From the NCBI RefSeq assembly GCF_000178855.1, contig NZ_ADVG01000001.1, positions 310,001-374,000 on the forward strand: 64,000 nucleotides of DNA. The letters run 5' to 3'. Every line of letters begins with the position of its first letter. The stretch's first letter is position 1. The translations under genes and the position numbers were made by a program. This DNA comes from Ktedonobacter racemifer DSM 44963. GTDB lineage: Bacteria; Chloroflexota; Ktedonobacteria; Ktedonobacterales; Ktedonobacteraceae. The notes beneath the pieces were generated by a model. The model worked only from the letters and a program-made list of their open reading frames with translations. It was not told the DNA's origin and did not search any database. Positions 27,445 through 34,055 of this stretch are shown here, piece by piece.

Positions 27445-28137
27445 ATGAGCCGTGAACAGCGAGCAGGGGCCGTCGAAAAAGAGACCGGTCGCCTCGAATC
27501 CTTCAGCGATGGCGTCTTTGCCGTCGCCATTACGTTGCTGGTGTTCAATTTGCAGGTGCCACACCTGCCGGGAGCAATCTCCGTGCCCGCGTTGGACAGC
27601 GCGCTGCTTGCGCGGTGGCCGTCTTACCTCACGTTCATGACGAGTTTTGCCACGATCTTGATCATGTGGGCAAGCCATCATGGCCTTTTCAAATTGGTGC
27701 ACAAGACCGACACCCCCTTTCTGTTCGCCAATGGCTTGCTACTGTTGTTAGTCACCGTGGTGCCCTTTCCCACCTCACTGGTGGCCCAGTACCTCATCAC
27801 GCCCGCGGCGTCCCTGGCGTGTGCCGTCTATGCCGGAGTCTTTGTTGTGATCAATGTGGCCTACAACCTGCTCTGGTGGGCAGCCACGCATCAGCGCCGT
27901 CTGCTGCACCCAGCCGTGACTTCCCGCCAGGTAAAGAGGCTGACACGCAACCAACTGCTGGGATTGCCGCTCTACCTGCTGGCGACTCTGCTGGCCTTCT
28001 GGAATCCCTATGTAAGTCTGGGCTTGTGCAGTTGCCTGTGGATCTTCTGGGCCTTCACCTACTATGTACCCAGCCCGAGTCCACGTCGTCTTGCCCTCCT
28101 GCAAGACGAGCAGACGGCTCCTGAAAGCGAGGCGTGA
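27445..28137 (+). CDS. TMEM175/DUF1211-family potassium channel-like protein
   Basis: A 230-residue membrane protein starting after AAGGAGAG. The signature RLESFSDGVFAVAITLLVFN, with the family's FSD motif, starts the first helix. Five or six hydrophobic helices follow (FATILIMWASHHGLF, LLLLLVTVVPFPTSLVAQYL, VVINVAYNLLWWAA, LPLYLLATLLAFWNPYVSL). Bacterial members form tetrameric K+ channels. Only one copy of the repeat occurs, as usual in bacteria. No regulatory partner is evident. Confidence 0.88.
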   Translation: MSREQRAGAVEKETGRLESFSDGVFAVAITLLVFNLQVPHLPGAISVPALDSALLARWPSYLTFMTSFATILIMWASHHGLFKLVHKTDTPFLFANGLLLLLVTVVPFPTSLVAQYLITPAASLACAVYAGVFVVINVAYNLLWWAATHQRRLLHPAVTSRQVKRLTRNQLLGLPLYLLATLLAFWNPYVSLGLCSCLWIFWAFTYYVPSPSPRRLALLQDEQTAPESEA

Positions 28138-28192
28138 GGCCGAAGGGGCTGCTGTGCGCTTTCACGCTGCTGCTCTTGTGCGAAGGTGCATT

Positions 28193-28338
28193 AAGGTGCG
28201 ATTGAGGGCAAGATCTGCTGTGTTTTGAAGTGCGTGTCGTCTTTTTGCCATGATAGAAAAGGAAGCCTCCAGCAAATGATACCATAAAATTTGCAAAATT
28301 GACTCTTGAAGGGACTCTCTTTCTAGATTATGCTGCCT
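28193..28338 (+). repeat. truncated mocR 5' end plus promoter, copy B
   Basis: Near-identical to 22501-22650. On the minus strand it retains the mocR start MAKRRHALQNTADLALNRT and then diverges, so the regulator body is gone. On the plus strand it retains TTGAAG (28306-28311), 17 bases, TATGCT (28329-28334), now pointing at the VOC gene 60 bases downstream. Confidence 0.8.
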
Positions 28339-28393
28339 GGAGACGTCGTGAGACTCATCAACCCAAGAAAAATCAGCGCGAAGGGAAGAGACC

Positions 28394-28819
28394 ATGAGCA
28401 ACAGAGAAGACTATCAATTGCCTCCCAAAGAAGGCTTTGTCTTGACACACTTCTTGACCGTCGCGGATGTGAACCGCTCCGCGGAGTTTTATGTGCGCAT
28501 TCTCGGAGGCACCGTTGTTCGCAGCGGGGAACCCACCCTCATTCAGATTGCCAATAGTTGGCTGATTGTGAACGTCGGTGGCGGCCCAACCGACGATAAA
28601 CCCAGCGTGACGCTTCGTCCTCCTGTGAACCCCAATGAGGTGTCCAGCTTCCTGAATATTCGTGTCGCCGACATCAGGGCCTGCTACGAGCAGTGGCGCA
28701 GCAGAGGAGCCGAATTCCTGACCGAGCCAAAGGATCACGGCAGAGAGATTCGCTGCTACATGCGTGACCCTGACAACTATCTCATCGAAGTCGGGCAAAC
28801 AACCGACTTCCGAGCCTGA
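28394..28819 (+). CDS. VOC (glyoxalase/bleomycin resistance) family protein
   Basis: A 141-residue protein with GAAGGGAAGAG before the ATG. It shows a single VOC module pair: HFLTVADVNRSAEFYVRILG opening the first half and FLNIRVADIRACYEQWRSRGAEFL the second, ending MRDPDNYLIEVGQT with the usual Glu ligand. It belongs to the ring-cleaving/glyoxalase fold and may bind a metal. It is driven by the captured MocR-type promoter copy B, so its expression may follow the mocR ligand. Confidence 0.87.
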   Translation: MSNREDYQLPPKEGFVLTHFLTVADVNRSAEFYVRILGGTVVRSGEPTLIQIANSWLIVNVGGGPTDDKPSVTLRPPVNPNEVSSFLNIRVADIRACYEQWRSRGAEFLTEPKDHGREIRCYMRDPDNYLIEVGQTTDFRA

Positions 28820-29642
28820 ACGTGTGCTCTCTCAAGGAGAGACAGCTGGACGCTCCTTGAATGGGACGCTGGCCCAGCTGGCTCGCTTTCCTTGCGCCCT
28901 GGTGTGGACAGGTCGAGGTCCATCTATGCTGGAGGCCTCATCGAGAGCAGTCCATCATCTGACCTGAGCAAAGGTCACCTTGTCCTGACAAGAAGAAGCT
29001 TCTTCCGAGTCTGAGTCATCATACGGCCAAGAGCCTCCTCTCAAGGAGCAAACTCTTCATCGTTTCTGTGCAGAGGTTTGCTCGGTTGTCAGCGGAAGCA
29101 AACAGGCACACTGAATGTGTCTAAGAACCCGTAATAAGATGTTCTTGCGTCGGTCGTTTTTTGCCGGCTTGTGGCTGAAACGTGCTGATCGTTTGTATTG
29201 GAAAGACAAAAAAGCATATATATAAATGTCATTTGAATCAATTCTTTTTCGGTTTGAAGAATATCTTTTCAAGGTATTGTGGAACTTAAAAGGCAAAACA
29301 TGCGTGCTTTGCAGCATAACTTTTCCAGGCAACATCATTCTCATTTGCTCTCCATCAAGACCACTGAAACGGCCTTTTTCCTGGAGAGACGAAAAGTTAT
29401 GCTGCACTGCATGAAGCTGCTTCTCAAGCCATTTGCGATATGCCAGATGAAACATTATGGTGCAGAACTGAGTGTGTTTTGATCTGGCACGGTAGCGAAA
29501 AAAGGTTCCAATCTGGTCTGGAAAAGTTATGCTGCACCACTCTTTTTCTTGAGCGACATTCAATCTGGCTTTGCAGGCTGATCCACAATATGCTCACGAA
29601 AAAGTTATCCTGCGGAGGAACGAAGAGAATTGGCTCAAACGA
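28820..29642. other. gene-free stretch with a recurring 15-bp word
   Basis: No supported gene. Contains GAAAAGTTATGCTGC-type words described separately and a 14-bp palindrome GAAGAAGCTTCTTC near 29002. AT content is higher than around it. Confidence 0.6.
29311..29613. repeat. four copies of GAAAAGTTATGCTGC, one inverted
   Basis: Direct copies at 29391-29405 and 29521-29535, a variant GAAAAAGTTATCCTGC at 29598-29613, and an inverted copy GCAGCATAACTTTTC at 29311-29325. The first two form a perfect 16-bp inverted repeat (with flanking T/A) 95 bp across. Could be transposon ends or recombinase sites. Confidence 0.6.
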
Positions 29643-29775
29643 CAAAGATTTGCTGTGTTTTGAAGTGCTTGTCGTCTTTTTGACATGATTGAAAAGGAAG
29701 CCTCCAGCAAATGATACCATGAAATTTACAAAAATGACTCTTGAATGGGCTCTCTTTCTAGAGTATGTTTCCTGC
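29643..29775 (+). repeat. truncated mocR 5' end plus promoter, copy C
   Basis: Matches 22514-22650 with more changes. The mocR codons on the minus strand are damaged, while TTGAAT (29741-29746), 17 bases, TATGTT (29764-29769) is kept and points to the redoxin gene. Confidence 0.75.
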
Positions 29776-29788
29776 GAAGGTCAGCGCT

Positions 29789-29869
29789 AAGTACAATCAC
29801 ACAAGGTTTTGAGCATGATCTGCCCTCAGCGAGCAGTTTCATTGCCAAGAAAGTTACTCGATTGTACTT
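29789..29869. repeat. 81-bp inverted-repeat insertion interrupting module copy C
   Basis: Copy A reads CAGCGCT|AGTGCAGG; copy C has 81 extra bases at the bar, beginning AAGTACAATC and ending GATTGTACTT, a perfect 10-bp terminal inverted repeat. This is a clean insertion of a miniature element, visible by comparing paralogous copies. Confidence 0.7.
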
Positions 29870-29980
29870 AGTGCAGGTTCCAGAGACCTGTAGTGCAATA
29901 GAGCCAGCGTTCCTGTGTTCAACGAAGATGAGGGATGCTCTCTCTTACACATTAGGTCTCCTGAGATTGGGCTAAGTGCA
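29870..29980 (+). repeat. palindromic element R3 in the 5' leader of the redoxin gene
   Basis: Same element as R1, from AGTGCAGGTTCCAGAGACC to the CTAAGTGCA end, with a few substitutions and its outer stem partly changed. Lies between promoter copy C and the redoxin start. Confidence 0.6.
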
Positions 29981-30061
29981 AACAGACAAAGATTAAAGGA
30001 TGTGAGGTACCTGTGCTCCTTCGGCGATTGGCCCACATCCTCAGAAAAGAAGGGATTACTT

Positions 30062-30637
30062 ATGCGTTCAGACATTGTTCCTGGAGGACATTTTCCTGAT
30101 TATGAGCTCACCGATCACGCCAGAACGCGGCGTAAACTGAGCGAGTTACAGGGCAATGACCCGATGATCTTGATTTTGTCACGTGGACATTATTGCCCGA
30201 AAGAGCATCAGCACCATCTAGAATTGGCAGCATTTTATCCCAAGATCGCCGTTGCCTATACTCAGATTGTGACCATCTCGACTGACAATATTCTTGAGTT
30301 GAATGAATTCCGCGCCTCGGTCGGCGCGCAGTGGACCTTTCTCTCCGATTCGGAGCGCAAGATCCAGCAAGATTTACAGATCCAGGAATACACAGATCCC
30401 CATCACAATCCAATGATCCCTCACACGCTGGTGCTTGAGCCTGGGCTGGTGATCTACAAGGTCTACAACGGCTACTGGTTCTGGGGACGCCCATCTGCCG
30501 AGGAGTTACGCCTGGATCTCCGTGCCGTCACCCAGAAGATTCGTCCCGATTGGGATATCACAAAGCCGGAACTCATTGCCAACTGGGAAGGCGACAAACA
30601 ACTTCACTATCCATACAAAAATCAGCATCTAAAATAA
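30062..30637 (+). CDS. redoxin / AhpC-TSA-like protein
   Basis: A 191-residue thioredoxin-fold protein starting at the ATG after GAAGGGA. It opens IVPGGHFPDYELTDHARTR, has a peroxiredoxin-like strand and loop ILILSRGHYCPKEHQHHLEL in which one Cys occupies the peroxidatic position, then VTISTDN and a late ERKIQQDLQIQEYTD strand. Only a single catalytic Cys is visible, so it would be a 1-Cys type if a peroxidase. It sits behind promoter copy C and element R3, in parallel to the NmrA gene. A hairpin terminator follows. Confidence 0.8.
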   Translation: MRSDIVPGGHFPDYELTDHARTRRKLSELQGNDPMILILSRGHYCPKEHQHHLELAAFYPKIAVAYTQIVTISTDNILELNEFRASVGAQWTFLSDSERKIQQDLQIQEYTDPHHNPMIPHTLVLEPGLVIYKVYNGYWFWGRPSAEELRLDLRAVTQKIRPDWDITKPELIANWEGDKQLHYPYKNQHLK

Positions 30638-30654
30638 ATCCTTGTCTCCACTCT

Positions 30655-30701
30655 ATTGGCCAGAAGCAGCCAGAAATAAGATCTAGCTGTTTCTGGCCAA
30701 T
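30655..30701. terminator. bidirectional hairpin between convergent genes
   Basis: ATTGGCCAGAAGCAGC (30655-30670) pairs with GCTGTTTCTGGCCAAT (30686-30701), 15 of 16, loop 15 bases. It lies between the redoxin gene (+) and the PPOX-like fragment (-). No strong T run. Confidence 0.55.
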
Positions 30702-30751
30702 ATGGAGGGCGTGTGATGCGCGCCCGCCCTCCACCATTTTCTCGCGAAAAC

Positions 30752-31125
30752 TCATAGTGAACAACTCTGAGCGGCTCGCCTAGCTTCCGCCAGCATTTGC
30801 GCGCGCGCTCGTTCATAGACCAGCGCGTCCGTCCAGTTGCCGTTCTGCCACTCGACATGCTGTACGGTAATCGCGATGACCCGTTGAGCGCCACGACATT
30901 GCTCGCGCAAAAAGGCGGGCAGGTGTGCTGGTTCCAGAATCACGGCATCGCCAACGATGCAGAGCGCTAACTGCTCGGCATAGCCAGGCACAAGCAGCGT
31001 GGCTTTGCCGGTCTCCAGGATATTGCCCATAGCCTCGAAGGCACCGTTGCCCGCGTAATCAGGCAGCAGAACTGCGTCCGTGGGAGAACACGCAACGCGT
31101 GCCCACCCCGCAACATGTGCGCCGC
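30752..31125 (-). pseudogene. pyridoxamine 5'-phosphate oxidase-like protein, N-terminally truncated
   Basis: Reading from about 31125, GAHVAGWARVACSPTD, then LPDYAGNGAFEAMGNILE and KATLLVPGYAEQLALCIVG match the FMN-binding split-barrel (PPOX) family. The C-terminal half (IAITVQHVEWQNGNWTDALV) is complete to the stop. The N-terminal strands are missing because an unrelated transposase 3' end abuts at about 31129. An internal ATG at 31030 would give only a fragment. Non-functional in all likelihood. Confidence 0.6.
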
Positions 31126-31128
31126 GGC

Positions 31129-31284
31129 ATCAGCAAATTGTTGCCACGTTTGGGGACCCCAGCCAGACCCGTCCAACCCCGCGGAAAATCGCCAGGGCGA
31201 GCAAAAGGAACCAGAATCGGGAAGGCCAAGCGCTTTTCGGTCGTCAAAAAGACGCCCAAACTGCCCAAATTGGTTCCCATCTAG
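31129..31284 (+). pseudogene. 3' end remnant of an NF041680-type transposase
   Basis: The frame reads LGTPARPVQPRGKSPGRAKG, closely matching FGTPARTCQPRGNSPGRACG in the transposase at 24230, followed by a basic tail. Only the last 50 codons remain. It marks the scar of an insertion that removed the start of the PPOX-like gene. Confidence 0.65.
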
Positions 31285-31456
31285 CTCTTTGGCTCGCCAA
31301 TCATAACGTTGGTGTCCTTTCACAGAACGCCTGCTGGCGTTCTGGTAGAGGCTGTTAGTTTAAACAAGAACAGAATTCATAAGGGAGATAATTTTCAATT
31401 GCCCGTAATGCCCGATGTCCTGCCCCTGGTGACAGTAACCTTCACTCCACCCCTTT

Positions 31457-32173
31457 ATGCTGGATAATTCGGCGCGCAAGGAACTGGAGCAGCGCAAGGA
31501 TGACTTTATTAGCATGGCCAACCATGAACTGAAGACCCCGCTCACGGCGGTCAAGCTGCAGATCCAACTGGTGCGCAAACGACTGGAAAAGCACTCCCAG
31601 CCCGAGGCGGCCACCGCGCTTGCCCGGGTGGAGGGGCCCGTCAAGCAACTCGAACGTCTGATCGCAGAGTTATTGGATGTCTCCAGGATGCAGGCAGGGA
31701 GCCTCGAGTATCGGCGGGAGCGGGTGGACCTCGACGAGTTGTTGCGGGAGGTCACCGCCACCATCCACCACCTCCATCCAAGCCATACCATCCTGGTCCG
31801 CGGGAGCGTGCAGACCAGCCTGATCGGGGATCGAGACCGGCTGGGACAGGTCTTCACCAACCTGCTCAGCAATGCCATCAAGTATTCGCCCGATGCCCAG
31901 ACCGTTGAGATGGATCTCTCCGCCTCCGACGATGCGGTCACGATCCATGTCCGCGATCATGGCCTGGGCATCCCGCGAGAACTGCGCGACAAAATTTTTG
32001 AGCGGTTCTATCGGGTCACTGATTCCAAGCGGAAAGCGATTCCGGGCCTGGGCATGGGGCTCTACATTGTGGCCGAGATCGTTAAACATCATGGAGGGAC
32101 CATCACGGTGGACAGCACCGTCGGGAAAGGCTCGACCTTTACGGTGACCCTGTCCGGGGTATCTCCCGGATGA
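31457..32173 (+). CDS. sensor histidine kinase, transmitter-only fragment
   Basis: 238 residues with a complete transmitter: H box DDFISMANHELKTPLTAVKL (phospho-His near residue 24), X region, N box FTNLLSNAIKYSPDAQ, G1 VRDHGLGIP, F box IFERFYRV and G2 IPGLGMGLYIVAEIV. No sensor, PAS or membrane segment precedes it and no ribosome site is evident before the ATG, while upstream DNA is scar-like. It is probably the 3' end of a larger kinase. No response regulator gene is adjacent. GTTTAAACAAG occurs on both sides (31360 and 32214 areas). Confidence 0.8.
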   Translation: MLDNSARKELEQRKDDFISMANHELKTPLTAVKLQIQLVRKRLEKHSQPEAATALARVEGPVKQLERLIAELLDVSRMQAGSLEYRRERVDLDELLREVTATIHHLHPSHTILVRGSVQTSLIGDRDRLGQVFTNLLSNAIKYSPDAQTVEMDLSASDDAVTIHVRDHGLGIPRELRDKIFERFYRVTDSKRKAIPGLGMGLYIVAEIVKHHGGTITVDSTVGKGSTFTVTLSGVSPG

Positions 32174-32513
32174 TGGAATAATAGGAATTAGGGAAAAACG
32201 GCAAAAGCGGCATGGTTTAAACAAGGAAAACAGGCAAAAACATGGATTTGCATCTGTTATTTTGCCTATTCTCCACTGTTTCACGCTCAAATGTGTCATT
32301 TATCAGATAAAATTGATGGTTTCTCAGAAAACGCGCCACGCTGTCAGGCGCGTTTAGAGGATGAGCTTTCTCACATAATTTGGCGCTGCATCATTTCTTG
32401 TTCTTTCGTTGCTTTCCATTGCTCTTGTTCCTGAGATCCTCTGACATCCTCGCCACGATATCTGAGAAAGACGCCAGGAAATGCTTAAAAGTGGTCGCAT
32501 TTTCTAGTCAGTA
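32174..32513. other. gene-free stretch
   Basis: No coding sequence seen. Contains an AGGCAAAA...TTTTGCCT inverted pair near 32228-32268 that could terminate the histidine kinase transcript, then the flank of the TnpB element. Confidence 0.5.
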
Positions 32514-32534
32514 CCCTACGGCTAAAGCCGAGGG
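32514..32534 (-). other. IS200/IS605 right-end hairpin (omega RNA 3' region)
   Basis: CCCTCGGCTTTAGCCGTAGGG on the minus strand folds on CGGC/GCCG with CCCT/AGGG flanks, the typical subterminal palindrome of this superfamily. The TnpB stop codon lies inside it, as is usual for overlapping tnpB and omega RNA. Confidence 0.65.
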
Positions 32535-33829
32535 CTTGGAGTTGTGTCTGAACTCCACCTCAATTCAGCATACCGTTTCAGGCGTGCTGCTTTGGCTTCA
32601 TCGTCCGATACATCAGGGCGTACTGACAAGAGGCCCGTTCCTCTCCAGTCTTGCCGGAGAAGAAGCGTTCGCATCGCAATGTTTCTTGCACCAACCAGAT
32701 CGGCATGGAGCGTGTACTGACAATTCTGACAGACGAAGAGCAATCCTTTGTTGGGCCTATTCTCTTTGCAGGTGTGCCCACATTTGGGGCAGGCCTGGGA
32801 GGTGTAGTTGGCATCGACCTCGATCGCCATACTTCGATGTAAGAGCGCTTTATAGGCAATCATGCTATGCAACTCAGCGAAGGACCATTTGGAGAAGGTA
32901 CGATTGGCTTTTCGCTGTTTTGCATTTTTGCCTTTGCGTCGTTTGGTACGCTCTCGAATGTCTGTCAGATGCTCCAGTCCAATCAAGCTTTGAGGGTGCT
33001 GTAGGACAATCCGCTTACTCACGACATGATTGGTATTCTGCTTCAACCGTCTCTCTCGTCCACTGATGGCAACGAGCCTTCTTGTCGCTGAACGAGTGCC
33101 TTTCTTTTGCAGACGTTTTCTCAGTCGTGCGGAGTGGTTTGCCTTGGGGACAATCTGTTTGCCTGAATGGAAGGTGCAATCCCCTTGCATCGTCGCCGTG
33201 ACGGCAAGGTATCGCATCCCCACATCCACGCCGGCAACCTGCTTGTGCGTTTCAGGTGTAGGATCAGCCGTCTCAATTTCAAGAGAGACAAGGAGGTAAA
33301 ATTGTTTCTTGGGCTTGTCATACCAGAGTTTCGATGCACCAATCTCCGCTCCACGCTGGATCAATGCCACATGCTTATTGTAGCCAGTATAGGGCACGAT
33401 AACACGTCCCTCAAGGGTCAGGATGCTCACCTGCTGCTCTTTCTTGAAGGTGTAGTCTTTCTTGTACTGATAGGTCAACGTGGGGGAGATGAACTTGGGA
33501 GCCTTATCAAGCCCTTTGTAGCGTTTCTTGGTCTTCCCTTCCTTACGATGAACAGCATTGTTCTTGACCTTTGTCCAGAGGGTTTTATACGAGGCACCAA
33601 CTTGGCGAGGAACAGAACAGGCCATTTGCGAAGGGAGATGAAAACGGAGGCGGATCTCTTCGTAGGTGGCATCTTGCAAACGAACAGCATTGCTCATCTT
33701 GCCATGCGCAAAGGCGTACTGGCTCACATAGTTGAGAGAATCCCGATACGCCAGTTGCGTTGTACGTAATGCCTTGAATTGCTCGGGCGTTGTATTTAAT
33801 TTGAGTTTCGCTGTTACTACCGTTTGCAT
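32522..33829 (-). CDS. tnpB: TnpB, RNA-guided nuclease (second, different family)
   Basis: A 435-residue TnpB from MQTVVTAKLKLNTTPEQFKA. RuvC-I is VAGVDVGMRYLAV near residue 217, RuvC-II IGLEHLTDIRERTKRRKG, the zinc ribbon CPKCGH with CQNCQY, and RuvC-III LHADLVGARNIAMR. All catalytic acids are present. It differs clearly from the TnpB at 2627 and from that at 62507. No TnpA adjoins. The right-end hairpin at 32514 overlaps the stop codon, so the scaffold of the guide RNA would come from this 3' end. Confidence 0.92.
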   Translation of the reverse strand: MQTVVTAKLKLNTTPEQFKALRTTQLAYRDSLNYVSQYAFAHGKMSNAVRLQDATYEEIRLRFHLPSQMACSVPRQVGASYKTLWTKVKNNAVHRKEGKTKKRYKGLDKAPKFISPTLTYQYKKDYTFKKEQQVSILTLEGRVIVPYTGYNKHVALIQRGAEIGASKLWYDKPKKQFYLLVSLEIETADPTPETHKQVAGVDVGMRYLAVTATMQGDCTFHSGKQIVPKANHSARLRKRLQKKGTRSATRRLVAISGRERRLKQNTNHVVSKRIVLQHPQSLIGLEHLTDIRERTKRRKGKNAKQRKANRTFSKWSFAELHSMIAYKALLHRSMAIEVDANYTSQACPKCGHTCKENRPNKGLLFVCQNCQYTLHADLVGARNIAMRTLLLRQDWRGTGLLSVRPDVSDDEAKAARLKRYAELRWSSDTTPSPRL

Positions 33830-33901
33830 ATGCTAAATTATACCATAGTTTTCATCTGACTGTCAACAATACATGAGCAGATGAGAGAATGTCTACGGCG
33901 T

Positions 33902-33987
33902 ATTCCACCCAAGCCACCGACAAAGGAACGCCGCATTCCTCCCCATGCCTGAAAGGGCAGGGGCATCCTGCGGCGTTTTGGGTGAAT
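33902..33987. repeat. 86-nt nested hairpin between TnpB and the Tn7-like genes
   Basis: ATTCCACCCAA (33902-33912) pairs with TTGGGTGAAT (33978-33987) and AACGCCGCA (33927-33935) pairs with TGCGGCGTT (33969-33977); a CCCC/GGGG and ATGCC/GGCAT core lies inside. It sits 70 bases before the TnsAB start and could be a transcribed leader or an element end. Confidence 0.6.
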
Positions 33988-34055
33988 CTCAAGTATACTT
34001 GCTTTTGAGAGAGCAAGAAACTGGCGATTCCGGCACAACGCAAGGGAACGTGGCC

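Noticed and set aside
29057..29563. 168-codon minus-strand frame
   Set aside because: Runs through the repeated GAAAAGTTATGCTGC words and has no start signal or domain.
31360..32226. GTTTAAACAAG on both sides of the histidine kinase fragment
   Set aside because: An 11-bp match could be chance or shared IS scar; no further similarity extends from it.
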